From: Hypericum androsaemum
Taxonomy: Eukaryota; Streptophyta; Magnoliopsida; Malpighiales; Hypericaceae
NCBI GenBank assembly: GCA_963995505.1
Contig: OZ023181.1
Location: 25,230,366 to 25,294,365 of the forward strand
DNA: 64,000 nt
Direction of reading: 5' to 3'
Numbering within the stretch: position 1 is the first letter of the stretch; every line of letters begins with the position of its first letter. A program made the position numbers and the translations under genes. Below the pieces are notes generated by a model, which saw only the letters and a list, made by a program, of their open reading frames with translations, searched no databases and was not told the DNA's origin. Positions 1 through 11,162 of the stretch are shown in pieces.

Positions 1-359
1 TGAGTCGATGTTTTTCTTGTTGTTCATTATTTTTTTATGTATTTGGAGGAATCTGGTCTGGTGTTTGTATTTGAAGTTTGGTGATGCATTACTGATCTTT
101 GGTTTTGCTTCTGACAATGGAGAGGTGGACAGTAGAATATGTTTTTGTGTTTAAGGGTATTTCAATCTTTTCAAGTAGGAGTTCGCCTGTGAATATAGAA
201 TATTTTGGCACGAAGGACCCGAGAGTCTATTATCATCAAAATTTAGGGATGGGACAATCATTTTTTAAAAGTCAGGGACTCTAGGAGGGGTGATCAAAGG
301 TCAAGGACTTGAGAGTAATTTTTCCTATTAAATATGATCAAATCTATTTGATTTCAAAT
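1..359. other. AT-rich flank, no gene recognised
   Basis: No convincing coding exon or element boundary is seen. The stretch is AT-rich and runs into the copia-type remnant that follows. It could be an unrecognised part of that element or the end of something outside the window. Confidence 0.4.
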
Positions 360-3300
360 GTCTGAAGTTTTGGGTTGCTTTAAAGACATTCATCAATGAT
401 GAAGAGAATCAATCAAGATCGAAAGATCGAAGCCTTAAGAATTGATCATAATCGCGAGTATCTTTCCTAATTTAAGCTTGATATGATGAAAATAGAATTG
501 AACATCGGTTATCAATTCCTCGCACATCTCAATAGATTGAGAGAGCAAAAAGAAGAAATTGTATTCTGACACTGATAAATATATTATGGACCGTGTGCCC
601 TTGAAGTCTATCACTATCACCCTTTACGAAATGTAAGCAAGTCGAAAGTTTGATGTTAGCTACTTACGACAATGGGGGTATAAATCTTATGTCCTTACTG
701 GCTCAAGTTAGGACTGAGAGATAAGTAGAGTATCTTCAACTGATACTCTGCATTATGAATGGGATACGTGTTCGTGGACGAACAAGGTAATGGACAAGTG
801 ACCGATTTTTGAATCACTAGACACCACATTCTTGGAAATTATTTGTCCAAAATTGGAAGAGATAAATAAAGATCTTGCCTTGTGCGAACTGATGAGATAG
901 AATCTTCTGGATCACTCCATCCGAGTAGAAGAAATTGTGGAGGAGAAAAATAATAGTTTACCACCTCCAACGGATCCGAAAGTTCATGATCCAAATGATC
1001 TTCATACTAGTGGGTGTGACTGATCTGGAAGTTTCATGACCTAAATGTTCTTCATCTTAGTGAGAGTATAATTCCATATTATGATAATGTATGAGAGATG
1101 TTTATCATAAATCGAGGTAGACATTGAGCTAAAAGAAAAAGTTTTCCACGCCAACGATTTGAGATCAAAGGTGTAGGAAATAGTCTCTCGACAACATTAC
1201 GTGTTAATGATGCAAATGAGATTCTTTTAGCTATCCTGCTAGATGAGAATAAATTTTAAAATTTTTGATGCTCTATTAGTCCCCAAAAAGAATGAATGGA
1301 TGAAAGCGATGGAAGAAGAATAGACTTCTATGAGATAAAATCATGTTTGGGAATTGGTTGACCAACTTAAGAGGCATAAGGCAATTGAGAATAAATAGAT
1401 TCTCAAAATTAAGCATAAAGCTGATGTTAAGAGAGACGTAGCTCGCTTAGCTGTCAAAGGAATCACACAACATGAAAGAATTGACTATGAAGAGTCGTTC
1501 TCACATGTTAAGTGATTCGAGCCCATTAATATTTTTCGGCTATCATGGCTAAGAACTTAGAGCTAACATCAAATGGATGTGAAGACTATATTTCTCAATG
1601 GAGAATTGGATGAAGTAACCAATTGGTTCAACCTGAGGGGAACATCTAGATAGACCGTGAACATAGAGTTTGCAAAAATTATTAAGATCAATTTAATGGC
1701 CTTAAATAGTCTTAAAGATAATGGTGTATCCGTCTTTTCACTTTTGATCATAATTTGAACGCGTCGTATGATTTTGAAATGATTGACCGATACTATAATA
1801 TCTACATTAAATGCACTATAAAAGGTTTGCCGTTGTACATGGTATGTAGATGACATACTGATAGCTTAAAATTACATAGGATATCTTATCAAGCTCAAAG
1901 GTTATTTTTGTACAATTTTGAAATGAAAGATATAAGAGAGACTGATTGCATACTCGAAGTTAAGATTTTGAGGAATTGTTTCAGTTCAATGATTCAAATG
2001 TGATTACAGCAATCTCTAGTATGCCCCAGTAGTTAAAAGGTCATTATCTAAATAAAGACTAGTGTCCCAAAATACCTTAGCAATAAAAGAATATAATGGA
2101 TGTCATTTACGCAAATGCTATGGATTGTCTCAATCCAAGCATAGCACATTGTCAAGTGTCAAGGAAATTATGAAGTATTTTAGCACGACTGCAAGATACT
2201 CATAGAGTTATCAAGGTTAAGGCCTGATATTGAGGAGTTATACTAGTGCCTATTGGGCATTGGATGTGGACGAATGGAAATCCACATTGGGATATTTTTC
2301 TTGTTAATTGGAGTCGCTATCTCGTTGAGTAGCAAGAAACAGACTTGTGTCTATCTTTATAACAAATATGAAAGCTTAATATGTAGCTAGTGTAGCTACT
2401 ATGCAAGAAGCGATTTGGTTAAAGAGAGCCTTAAACTTTTTATCCCTAACTACCTTAGAAGAACCAGTGAGTATGTTTTTACGATATAGTTATGTGTAAA
2501 GAAATGAACATGAAACATATATCTATGAGAGATATGAAAGCACATCCAATGAGTAAGGTGTACCTGTAAAGGTGTTTTGAGAAACATGTCAGGTCCCAGG
2601 ATTTGGAATAGTGTTGTCATGCTCATAACATAAAAATTGAATTTGTTATTCAATGAGATTGATATTATTTTGGTAATATGAATGTGAATGTTAATTTGAG
2701 TAACATTTACTATAATGCATGTCGGACAAAGAAGTAGTCCACTCATATGGGTGTTCACCTCAGTGAGAGCCATAAGTTGATTCTTAGATGAGATGAGGTA
2801 CTTTTAGAACATCATTAATTATCGAGTGCCTGTTCTAAAATAGAATATCGTCTTGCTTCACTATAAGAAAGGGTCTTGTTAAAGTGCAAGATTATTAATG
2901 GTGCAAGCAATAGATGCTGCATTAAATAAGTTTATGAACGTATGGGATTATATGGAATCTAATGGTAAGAAGTAAGTAAAACTTGCCATAATTCTGTCTT
3001 GATAGCCTAGAGTAGTCTTTGAGTAGACTAAAGCTGTTGTTAGTATACATCATGGCTGATACTCTAGTACAGTGTTATTAGTGAGGGACATGCTCTCCTT
3101 TCAGAGAAAAGAACACCATAACACATGGTTCGTGTCATGTGTGCTTTGTCAACCTATGGATGGAAAATCAATTTATTAAAAAGTAATTTTAGTTTCCCTG
3201 GTGTGAGACCAACTCCGAAAACTATGATTTTCAGAACTCTGCCCTTAAGATCCTTAACATATTTTAAAAGTATGATTCATTGCCGCTAGCTTGGAAAGTC

Positions 3301-3705
3301 TTTAAAGGATCATGGTGTAGATTCGACCTTGCAAGGCTGATTGGAAAAGCATGTTGGCTTATGATGGAAGAAATATCGTTAAAGGAGAAGGTTCTCTATC
3401 AATCACATTCTCAAAGCTTCGTGGTTCACTGGTGGACCTGTTGTGTTGAGAGTAATACAATAGTGAACACGAATAGATTATTCTAGAAATCAAATATGGA
3501 TACAATGAATGTGAGATAAGACCTAGTGTAAGGCATACTTTATATGATGGAGGTACTTATCGAGATGCTATCATCCAAGTGGCCGATATGTGCTCTTGAG
3601 TTTAGCTAAGTGCACTCGATGTATGCTGGTCGCACGGCATATCTGCCAAACGCGAAAATTAGAAAATAGATTGATTATGGTCAATCGTGTATGAGTGGGA
3701 GATGT
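360..3705 (+). mobile_element. Degenerate Ty1/copia retrotransposon (integrase–RT–RNase H remnants)
   Basis: Read through stops and frameshifts, the + strand gives copia pol motifs in the usual order. An integrase-like stretch (about 430–530) resembles the 'LRSDRGGEYLS' region. The RT entry at 1285–1510 contains NVWELVD and IDYEESF. A 'MDVKT.FLNGELDE' segment lies near 1570–1610 and the catalytic YVDDIL at about 1842–1859. RNase H text 'TMQEAIWLKRAL' sits near 2400–2430. A purine-rich tract at about 3693–3702 is followed by TGTTGG at 3703, which suits a polypurine tract and the start of a 3' LTR that the LINE next door cuts off. Integrase before RT is the copia order. Stops are dense, so the element is dead; the 5' LTR and gag were not found. 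Confidence 0.75.
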
Positions 3706-3821
3706 TGGTTATATCCACCCATGATTATCCAATGGAAATTAAATAATGAAAAAGATATGAGATATCTTTTTGAATTAATTTAATAGAGATTTGATAGGGT
3801 AGAGTTGGTTATGGGAGTAGA

Positions 3822-6428
3822 CAGGTTCTATGCTATTTTCTTTCAAAAAAGCTGGAGCACTATCAAGAACTCTCTCGTGACCTTTATTCGTAAGGTGTTC
3901 GAACAATAATCCATACCACCCAAGCTCAATGAAACCCTCCTAGCCCTGATACCCAAGATACCCTCACCTGAGACCATCCATTAATTCTGCCCCATAAGCC
4001 TATGCAATGTAGCCTACAAAATTCTTACCAAACTCCTAGTCTCCCGCGTCAAGCCTAAATTACCAGATCTCATATCTCGAGCTCAGGGAAGCTTTGTCAT
4101 TGGGTGCCAAATTACTAATAATATTGTTATTTTTTAGGAGGTGATCCACTCGATGAGGAGCAAGAAAGGAAAAAAAGGATGGATGGCTGTCAAGATTGAC
4201 TTGGAAAAGGCCTATGACAAACTTAGATGGGAGTTCATCGAAGACACTTTGCTTGATGCTGGACTTCCAACATCGCTAATCAAGATCATCATAAGCTGTA
4301 TCATGGGATCATCCATGCGGGTTCTCTAGAACGGAGAAATATCGAGGGAATTCACTCACTCACGTGGCCTCCGACAAGGAGATCCGCTCTCACCATACCT
4401 GTTTGTCATGTGCATGGAAAAATTTTCACAATGGATCACACTGTCCAAAAGGAAAAGGGAATGGAAACCCATTAAGCTTACGTGGAAAGGCCAGGATGTA
4501 ACTCACCTTTTTTTTGCGGATGATATCGTCCTTTTTGCAGAAGCCTCGATGCCCCAAACCTGACTTATCCTAGATGGTTTAGACCGGTTTTGTGATGCAT
4601 CGGGAGAGAAGATCAAAGCCTCGAAGTCCAGAGTTCACTTTTTGAAAAACTAAAACCAGAGACTCATCATCGCCTAAGTACGTGCCTAGGGATTCAGTCC
4701 ACCAGTGATCTAGGTAAATACATGGGCATACCCGCACTCCACTCGAAAGTCTCAAAGGATACTTTCCACTATATTGTAGAGAGGGCACAAGGGAAACTCT
4801 CAGGATGGAAAGCTAAACAACTCACCATTGCAGGGAGAGTCACACTTGCGAGGTCGGTCCTCACCACTCTCCCCTTTTATGCGATGCAGGTTATTCGGCT
4901 GCCGAGAAGTCTCTGTGATAACTTAGACCGATTAAGCCAGGTCTTTATTTGGGGAGATACGAAAGAAAATAGGAGAGTCCATCTGATAGAGTGGGCCAAA
5001 GTATGCACACCAAAAGAACTAGGGGGCTTGGCATCAGAGGCTCGAGAAATGCCAACGATGCACTGCTCACCAAGTTAGGATGGAGACTACTCTCGAACTC
5101 GGACGAGATTTGGGCTCAGGTCCTCCTGCAAAAGTACCAGAAGCAGCCCCCGACAACTCAATTTTTTGCCCCTTGCGCAAAATAGTCTAATATCTGGGTA
5201 GGACTAGTGAAAACTGGCTCGCTCTTGGAGAAAGGCTCTAGATGGGCAATTGGGGATGGGAAGACGATCAAATTTTGAATGGATGAGTGGATCCATGGCT
5301 ATAGCCCGCTTGCCCAACAAGGATTCCCGATCTCGCAATACCAAATAGAGAGAAAGGTATGCTCCTACTGGCATGACAGTGAGGAATGGAAGTGGGAGGA
5401 GCTACGCAACATCCTCCTGGAGAATTGGTGTCCAAAATTGAATGCCATAGTCGCGGATAAGGATGGTGAGACATGTGATTCCTTAGCTTGGAAGTTAACA
5501 AGCAGTGGTGAATTCTCGGCAAAGTCTGCGTACATGGCCTTAAGAAAAACAACCAACAAGTCAATAGCGAGGTGGAATGGAAAGTACTAGTCCCCTAAGC
5601 AGACTGAAGAAGCTTGACCACCTCGAGCCTGCATCTCTGGATGTCATCTAACTTGAAGGGGTCATACCGCTCAACGCTGCAGCAAAACTGGAGTATCATC
5701 TTTGCCACAGCATGCTGGTGGATCAAGAGATGGAGGAACAACAAAGTATTTGACCGAGAGCAGCCTAACGAGGATAAAGCTGGGTTCATCAAACTGCAGG
5801 CCAGTGCCTTTGAGGCCGCATGGACAAGCTCAAAGCTCAGCACCCCTACAAGGAACCTGGACAATTTCAGAACTTTGAAATGGAATCCCATATTGACCGA
5901 GGCTGGCTCAAACTAAACACCGATGGTGCATATAAAAGAAACCTGGGCAATGCTGCAGGCAGGGGGGGTGTCATTCGAGACCACAATGGGAGCTGGTACA
6001 TCAAATTTATGTAGGATGTTGGATGTTGCGATGCCATAATAGCATAGATATGGGCGTTATGGAGAGGGCTCCAAGTAGCAAAATCAAGGAAGTATCCCTG
6101 GCTGGTAGTTGAATCAGATTCACTATTAGCGGTCCGATACTTATCCGAGGGAGTAGACAGAGGCAATTCTGTGTACCTTCTCGTGGAGAAATGTAGGACC
6201 CTAATCTGCCTTTTGGGGCGAGTAGAGGTTGTTCACTGTAATTGGGAGTGTAATAGGATGGCGGATAGATTGTCAAACCTTGCTCCCGAGCTCTCTAGGG
6301 GCTACCAGGTTCTTGACCAACCCGCGGAGAGTTGTATACCCCTCTTATAAGAGGATTTAGATGTTTGCTTGCCATGTAATTTGCTTTTAATGAATGAATG
6401 AGTGCAATGCACTCACCATTTTCACCAA
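3822..6428 (+). mobile_element. LINE (L1-type) remnant: reverse transcriptase and RNase H
   Basis: A broken ORF2 shows plant LINE features. From about 3850 it reads the 'P..LN.TLLALIPK' RT entry block, then 'VKIDLEKAYDKLRWEFIE' (4180–4236), 'GLRQGDPLSPYLFVMCME' (about 4371–4422) and the catalytic FADDIV at about 4513–4530. The post-RT region 'GIPALHSKVSKDTFHYI' follows (4722–5078), then the RNase H start 'LNTDGAYKRN' near 5910 and a decayed tail to about 6340. Several in-frame stops (for example after 4329 and near 5185) and frame changes make it a pseudogene. The 5' end (ORF1 and endonuclease) is missing, as in typical 5'-truncated insertions. It abuts the copia LTR remnant. Confidence 0.85.
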
Positions 6429-6429
6429 A

Positions 6430-6550
6430 AAAAGCCTATCATCGACACCAACCTTTGCCATGTAGTGAACCACACGGTTTGCTTCTCGACGAGTGTAGCT
6501 GAAACGATGTTCCATGAACCCTATTGCCCCCACACGACAATCTTCTACAA
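6430..6550 (-). mobile_element. Inverted LINE RNase H fragment
   Basis: The reverse strand reads 'RREANRVVHYMAKVGVDD', matching the C-terminal RNase H motif (H..REAN..AD..AK) of plant LINEs. It is only about 120 bases long, opposite in orientation to the LINE immediately to its left, and has no other recognisable domain. Confidence 0.5.
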
Positions 6551-6629
6551 TTAGGGATAGCATAAATATTCATACTTTGCTCTTACTATTTTACTCTACT
6601 TTAGACCTTACCCTAATCAGATCTCTTTA

Positions 6630-6745
6630 TCTTTATTTTTTATTTTTTTAGGGTAAATTTTATATCATTCTAATGCCAGGATTTGAACTATGTACCTCCT
6701 AGATATTTACACACTTTGTGTCATTGGGCTACAAGTCTTTTGGTT
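6630..6745 (-). repeat. Possible tRNA-derived SINE fragment
   Basis: On the minus strand an A-box-like TAGCCCAATGAC is followed about 40 bases later by a B-box-like GTTCAAATCC, the internal Pol III promoter arrangement of plant SINEs. No tail or target duplication was found, so this is a weak call. The rest of 6551–7459 is AT-rich sequence in which I see nothing. Confidence 0.3.
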
Positions 6746-7467
6746 CTCAAATATTCTAGAATATATTTTACGATACTGACTCAAATTAATATAATTCTAC
6801 TTTTATTTATAGATGACTAGATATTTCATGTTAATCTTCATATATTGACAATGATTTATTTGAAGTTTATATATAAAATTAAAATTTTATGTTTAAAATT
6901 TATCAAAAATGTCTTGCATTTAATTCAAGAGTCGAACTCTATAGATCTTATAGACCCTGCGGACCCTCGGGGTAAGGGTATGTGTCTAGTAATAAAAAAC
7001 AATTGAGAGCCCAGGTTAGAGTATGAGTCTAACTTTTCAAATTAGGATATGGCTAGAGTTCTAGCGATAACTTACTTTACACTACTCTTCGTCATCCATA
7101 TCTACAATAAGTGAGAAGTTACTATGATCCAACAATACTCGACTGAGTACATGTATAACACATGTTGACAGTCTGACCGGAAGACAACTCTCTGTATCCC
7201 CATAAATCCAGCTAGCTCAATTTCACTTTTAACCCCAAGAGCCTCCAACAAGGTTGGATGAGAAACATGAAGAAGTTGTGGTGTCTGTATTTATGGTAAA
7301 ATTTGCTTGTAAATCTAATTTTTAAGATGATATAAATTTAATAATGATTTGCATTAATTCTGAATAATATAAATGCTTTAATGGAAAACTGCAATTCGAT
7401 TGGTATTAATTAAATTTCTAATATTATATGAAATCCAATAGAGGGATAATTTTAGTATCGGATTAAA

Positions 7468-7625
7468 TAGGGATGGCAATTTTACCCGGATCCTGAGGGT
7501 CTACCCGGAATCAGACCAGATGGATCTAAGACCTGTTGACTTTGATCGGATCTAGACCCGAATCCTTATTTTTTAAAAAGATAAGGGTATGGATATGTAT
7601 CTATAGGATCCTACCCAGATTTGTA

Positions 7626-7683
<58 letters not shown>

Positions 7684-9754
7684 CACGGGGCACCCAAATC
7701 CCAATAATACACACTTTCTGAGTCCTTTAGTCTCCCTCTTCACTAACCCTAAATTAAAAATATCTTCATGCTGCTTGCTCAATCCAGGAGCCTCTTGAAC
7801 TATCTTGGTCATTAATAAGTAAGCAATTTTATCTGTACACTACTATATTTGTTTTGAGAATTTTCTGCATGTGAGGAAGTGCTTGGTCTAAGCATTAAAG
7901 TGGCGCAAATAGTCATTATTGACCATATAAAAATTAAGGAACTATGCTCAACTTTTAGAGATGAGATTATATTCATAGATTCTGTTTGTGAGAGCTGCGT
8001 AGGACAATTTTCAACCGCAGAAGTTTTTCTATTTGTTCCGATTCCGTTTGTTTTTATTTTAAGAGGATGATATTTTGTGAATACGTTATATTTGTTATCA
8101 CTTATTTGATTTATTTATGTAGGGGTTTAGATGGACGAAAGTGGTTCTCAATCATCTTTGTTATTGGATGGCTCGAGTAATCCAACTCATGTCATTGGAA
8201 TTCAGTCTACACCTAGCAACAATATTTGTACGACAACTTCAGAAAATACTACATCTCATAATCTCACTCCAACAAATGAAGAAGATGACAATAATGACAA
8301 GGATAAAGATAGGACAAACAAAAGTGTTGTTTGGAATTGTTTCGAGAAAAAGATGGTGAAAGAAAAGCATGTAGTTGAATGTAAAAGATGCAATAAATAA
8401 TTGTAATGGAACAAGTCATTTACTAAAGCACTCAAAAAAGTGTTTTGGTAACAAGTTTCAGCAAATGGATATGCATCAAATGGTATTGAGAAAGAATCTT
8501 CTCAATTCTCAAGTTTCCAACCATGCATTTGATCCTAAATTAGCAAGAAGACACTTGCTAAGATGATTATAACTCATGAATATCCTATATGTATGGTCGA
8601 TCACTTTGGATTCAAGCTTTATTCGATGGTTCTTCAATCACTTTTTAAGGTTTCGTCTCGCAACACTATAAAAAGTGACATATTTAAGATATACGAGATG
8701 GAAAAGATCAAGACACAGATGTTGCTGGAGAAGAATAGTAGTCGGGTTGCCATTACAATATGTGGATGGCTGATCATCAAAAGAAAGGCTATATGTCTAT
8801 CACGGCACATTTTATCGATGACTCTTGGACACTTCAAAGTCGTATTTTGAGGTAATTATTTATGCCCAACTTATTGAATTACAAGTTTCAATGTGCTTAT
8901 TATGTTTAACACTCTCTCTTGATTGATGTGTAGGTTCGTTCATGTGCTTGCCCCACATACCAGTCAGGCATTGTCAAAAGTGTTGCTTACATGCATGATG
9001 GAATGGAACATCGATAATAAGGTAGCGGCTATTACCTTGGATAACTGCTCTACTAATGATGCCATGATTACACATATTTTGGCTAAATTGGATAGAGACA
9101 AATTGATGTTGAATGGTAAGTTGCTTCATATGAGATAAACTAATAATCGGAGGACAAAGATGTTGGCGATTTCTTGGCATGACTTATGACAAGTTCTTGG
9201 TAACTATTTTGGTTTAGTACTCGGTACAAACTCTTTTTGTCACAAGTTGGTCATGATCGAAGCTACAAGCTCCTTGTCACAAGATGGTTTTTCTTTCAGG
9301 ACCTCAAAAATTTATTGTAGGGGCTTAGTTTCTTGATGACTGTAACAGAAGTGTATGCTTCAGTGGTTTGGAAACATCAGCACACCTGTTTCTTTTATGT
9401 CCTATTTGGAATGTTGGGACCTCAAGCTCATATCTGATTTTCGTGTACTTTGACTATTGGTGGTACTCAGATATTGACTTTGATTCGGATATGAGCTACA
9501 ATATTTTTTTCTCTCTATTTTCATTGCATATAAACTTAGATTATGTAATTTTAATTTTTTTAAGTTAAACAATTTTTAAATACTACGGACCCGCCGGTCG
9601 ACCCTGATCCTACCCGGTATTTTAGGGTACATATCCTGTCCGAATCTTTTTTTTAAAAGAGGATAAAGGTAAGGATCTGGATCTACTTTCTAAAAAGAGG
9701 ATAAGAATCTGGATCCTATAAATCCTGCCCGGATCCTACCCATTGCCATCCATA
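7468..9754 (+). mobile_element. hAT-family DNA transposon, 2287 bp, with perfect 8-bp TSD
   Basis: The termini are TAGGGATGGCAAT (7468–7480) and its inverted partner ending at 9754, with one mismatch in 13. They are flanked by identical 8-bp duplications GGATTAAA at 7460–7467 and 9755–9762, the hAT hallmark length. Subterminal GGATCC/TACCCGG-type motifs repeat at both ends. Inside is a decayed transposase (see 8131–9138). A (TA)n microsatellite sits at about 7627–7681. The clean TSD indicates a true insertion whose ends are intact although the transposase is dead. Confidence 0.85.
8131..9138 (+). pseudogene. hAT transposase pseudogene (BED finger and RNase-H-like core fragments)
   Basis: The first ORF (8131–8400) ends in a BED-type zinc-finger start: S-V-V-W-N-C-F followed by the cysteine pair of 'VECKRCNK'. 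The next frame continues 'GTSHLLKHSKKCF', the second half of the finger. ORF 8563–8850 carries the plant hAT block 'HEYPICMVDHFGFKLYS' and 'SRVAITI', and 'DDSWTLQSRIL' can be read around 8817–8850 in another frame. ORF 8923–9138 covers 'KVAAITLDNCSTNDAMI', the DNC-type catalytic region. At least three frameshifts or stops separate these pieces. The C-terminal dimerisation (hATC) domain is absent between 9139 and the 3' terminus, so no functional protein is expected. Confidence 0.8.
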
Positions 9755-9762
9755 GGATTAAA

Positions 9763-11160
9763 ACTTCATGTCATGTGATCCAGCAGTACAAACTGGGAAA
9801 TGCGGTATAAAAAAGACGGCAGTTTATAGATATATGCAACTGTTGAAACGGATAGAATAAGATGTGCATATTTAGTGATGGTACAGTTGTTTGAAAAGGA
9901 GTGATGGTACATTAATCGCACCAAGTAATTAGAAGATAATGGTCACAATTAGTATGCATCTAGATATATGTTCCTATCACGAAGAAAAGAGTGTGTGCGC
10001 ATCTAGATGCGTGGATTAATCATGCTCGGGAAAAACGATTAACTGCCAAAAGTACTAGGCGGAAGGTTCTACCTCGCTACCACTAGATGTTGATTAAATT
10101 GCTTAATTAGTTGCAACTTAGAATTAGTAACCTCTAATAAGACCTTTTACATGGACAGTCTACCTGGATTGTATTACTTTCACATGGATTATTTTTGTTG
10201 ATCGTCTGTAATCATTTGGAGTAAAATTGCCCAGAAAGTGCTACCAAGTGCGTATAAAAAATCGTTAATCATCATATGACTAATTTTGAATTTAAATAAT
10301 GAGAAAATTAAGATTTCAGTATAAAAATTATACTCAACACAAATTTGAATCCATTTCTTTAAGAGGATGGCCAAAAGAATAAGAGGACTAACTCATTCTA
10401 GGGATTTTCTTTTCACTTTCCGTTGTGTTTCCTCTCTCGTTCTCCAAAGTCAAGTACAGATTTAGTCCTCCAACTCATTTTGTTAAGAAATATGTCGATT
10501 TACTGTCTTTTAATAACGTTTCATCATTGAAAGTGTTGTAGATGGATTCAGAATTTGCATTCCATCATAGTCGGTTCAATAATAAAGTAGATACATTGAA
10601 TTCTCATGGGTCACTTTTGTATTTATATTATTAAGTGCCAAACAAACATATCATTGGGTACACATATCATATAGGATTGGGATAAGGGGCAGCTTCTTAA
10701 ACAGAGGTTGCAAGCGCCCAATTCCTTGCTCTGACTTTGGATATATATATATTTTTAGATAACGACAATTAAATTATAATTAATTCCATGAGTTTATGAC
10801 TCATACGTCGATAATTGCCGATGCCGATGGGTTTCAATAGCAGACACATTGGGTCATAACTAGAGCTGTAATAGAATATTGCAAGAGGTCATTAATAATG
10901 AACATAATCAATATATGATTTCACCATTTATAATATCCGTGGGAATAAATCAATAAATTAAATGTAGTACATGGCCACTTGGATAATATTTCGATCAATA
11001 ACAATACCCACTTGGATTTTTGTGAGTGTGAAAATAGCCAGTTGGATTTTGATAATATATCATTCAAAATAATTTTTTTGAAATTATAGGAAAAGACAAA
11101 ATTATCGGGATGCTCTTTTCCGTCATGATTTTTTCTACTAGAATTTAACTTGTAAAATTT
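9763..11160. other. AT-rich intergenic DNA
   Basis: No credible exon, RNA gene or element terminus was recognised on either strand. The sequence is AT-rich and its short ORFs have no family resemblance. Confidence 0.5.
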
Positions 11161-11162
11161 TA

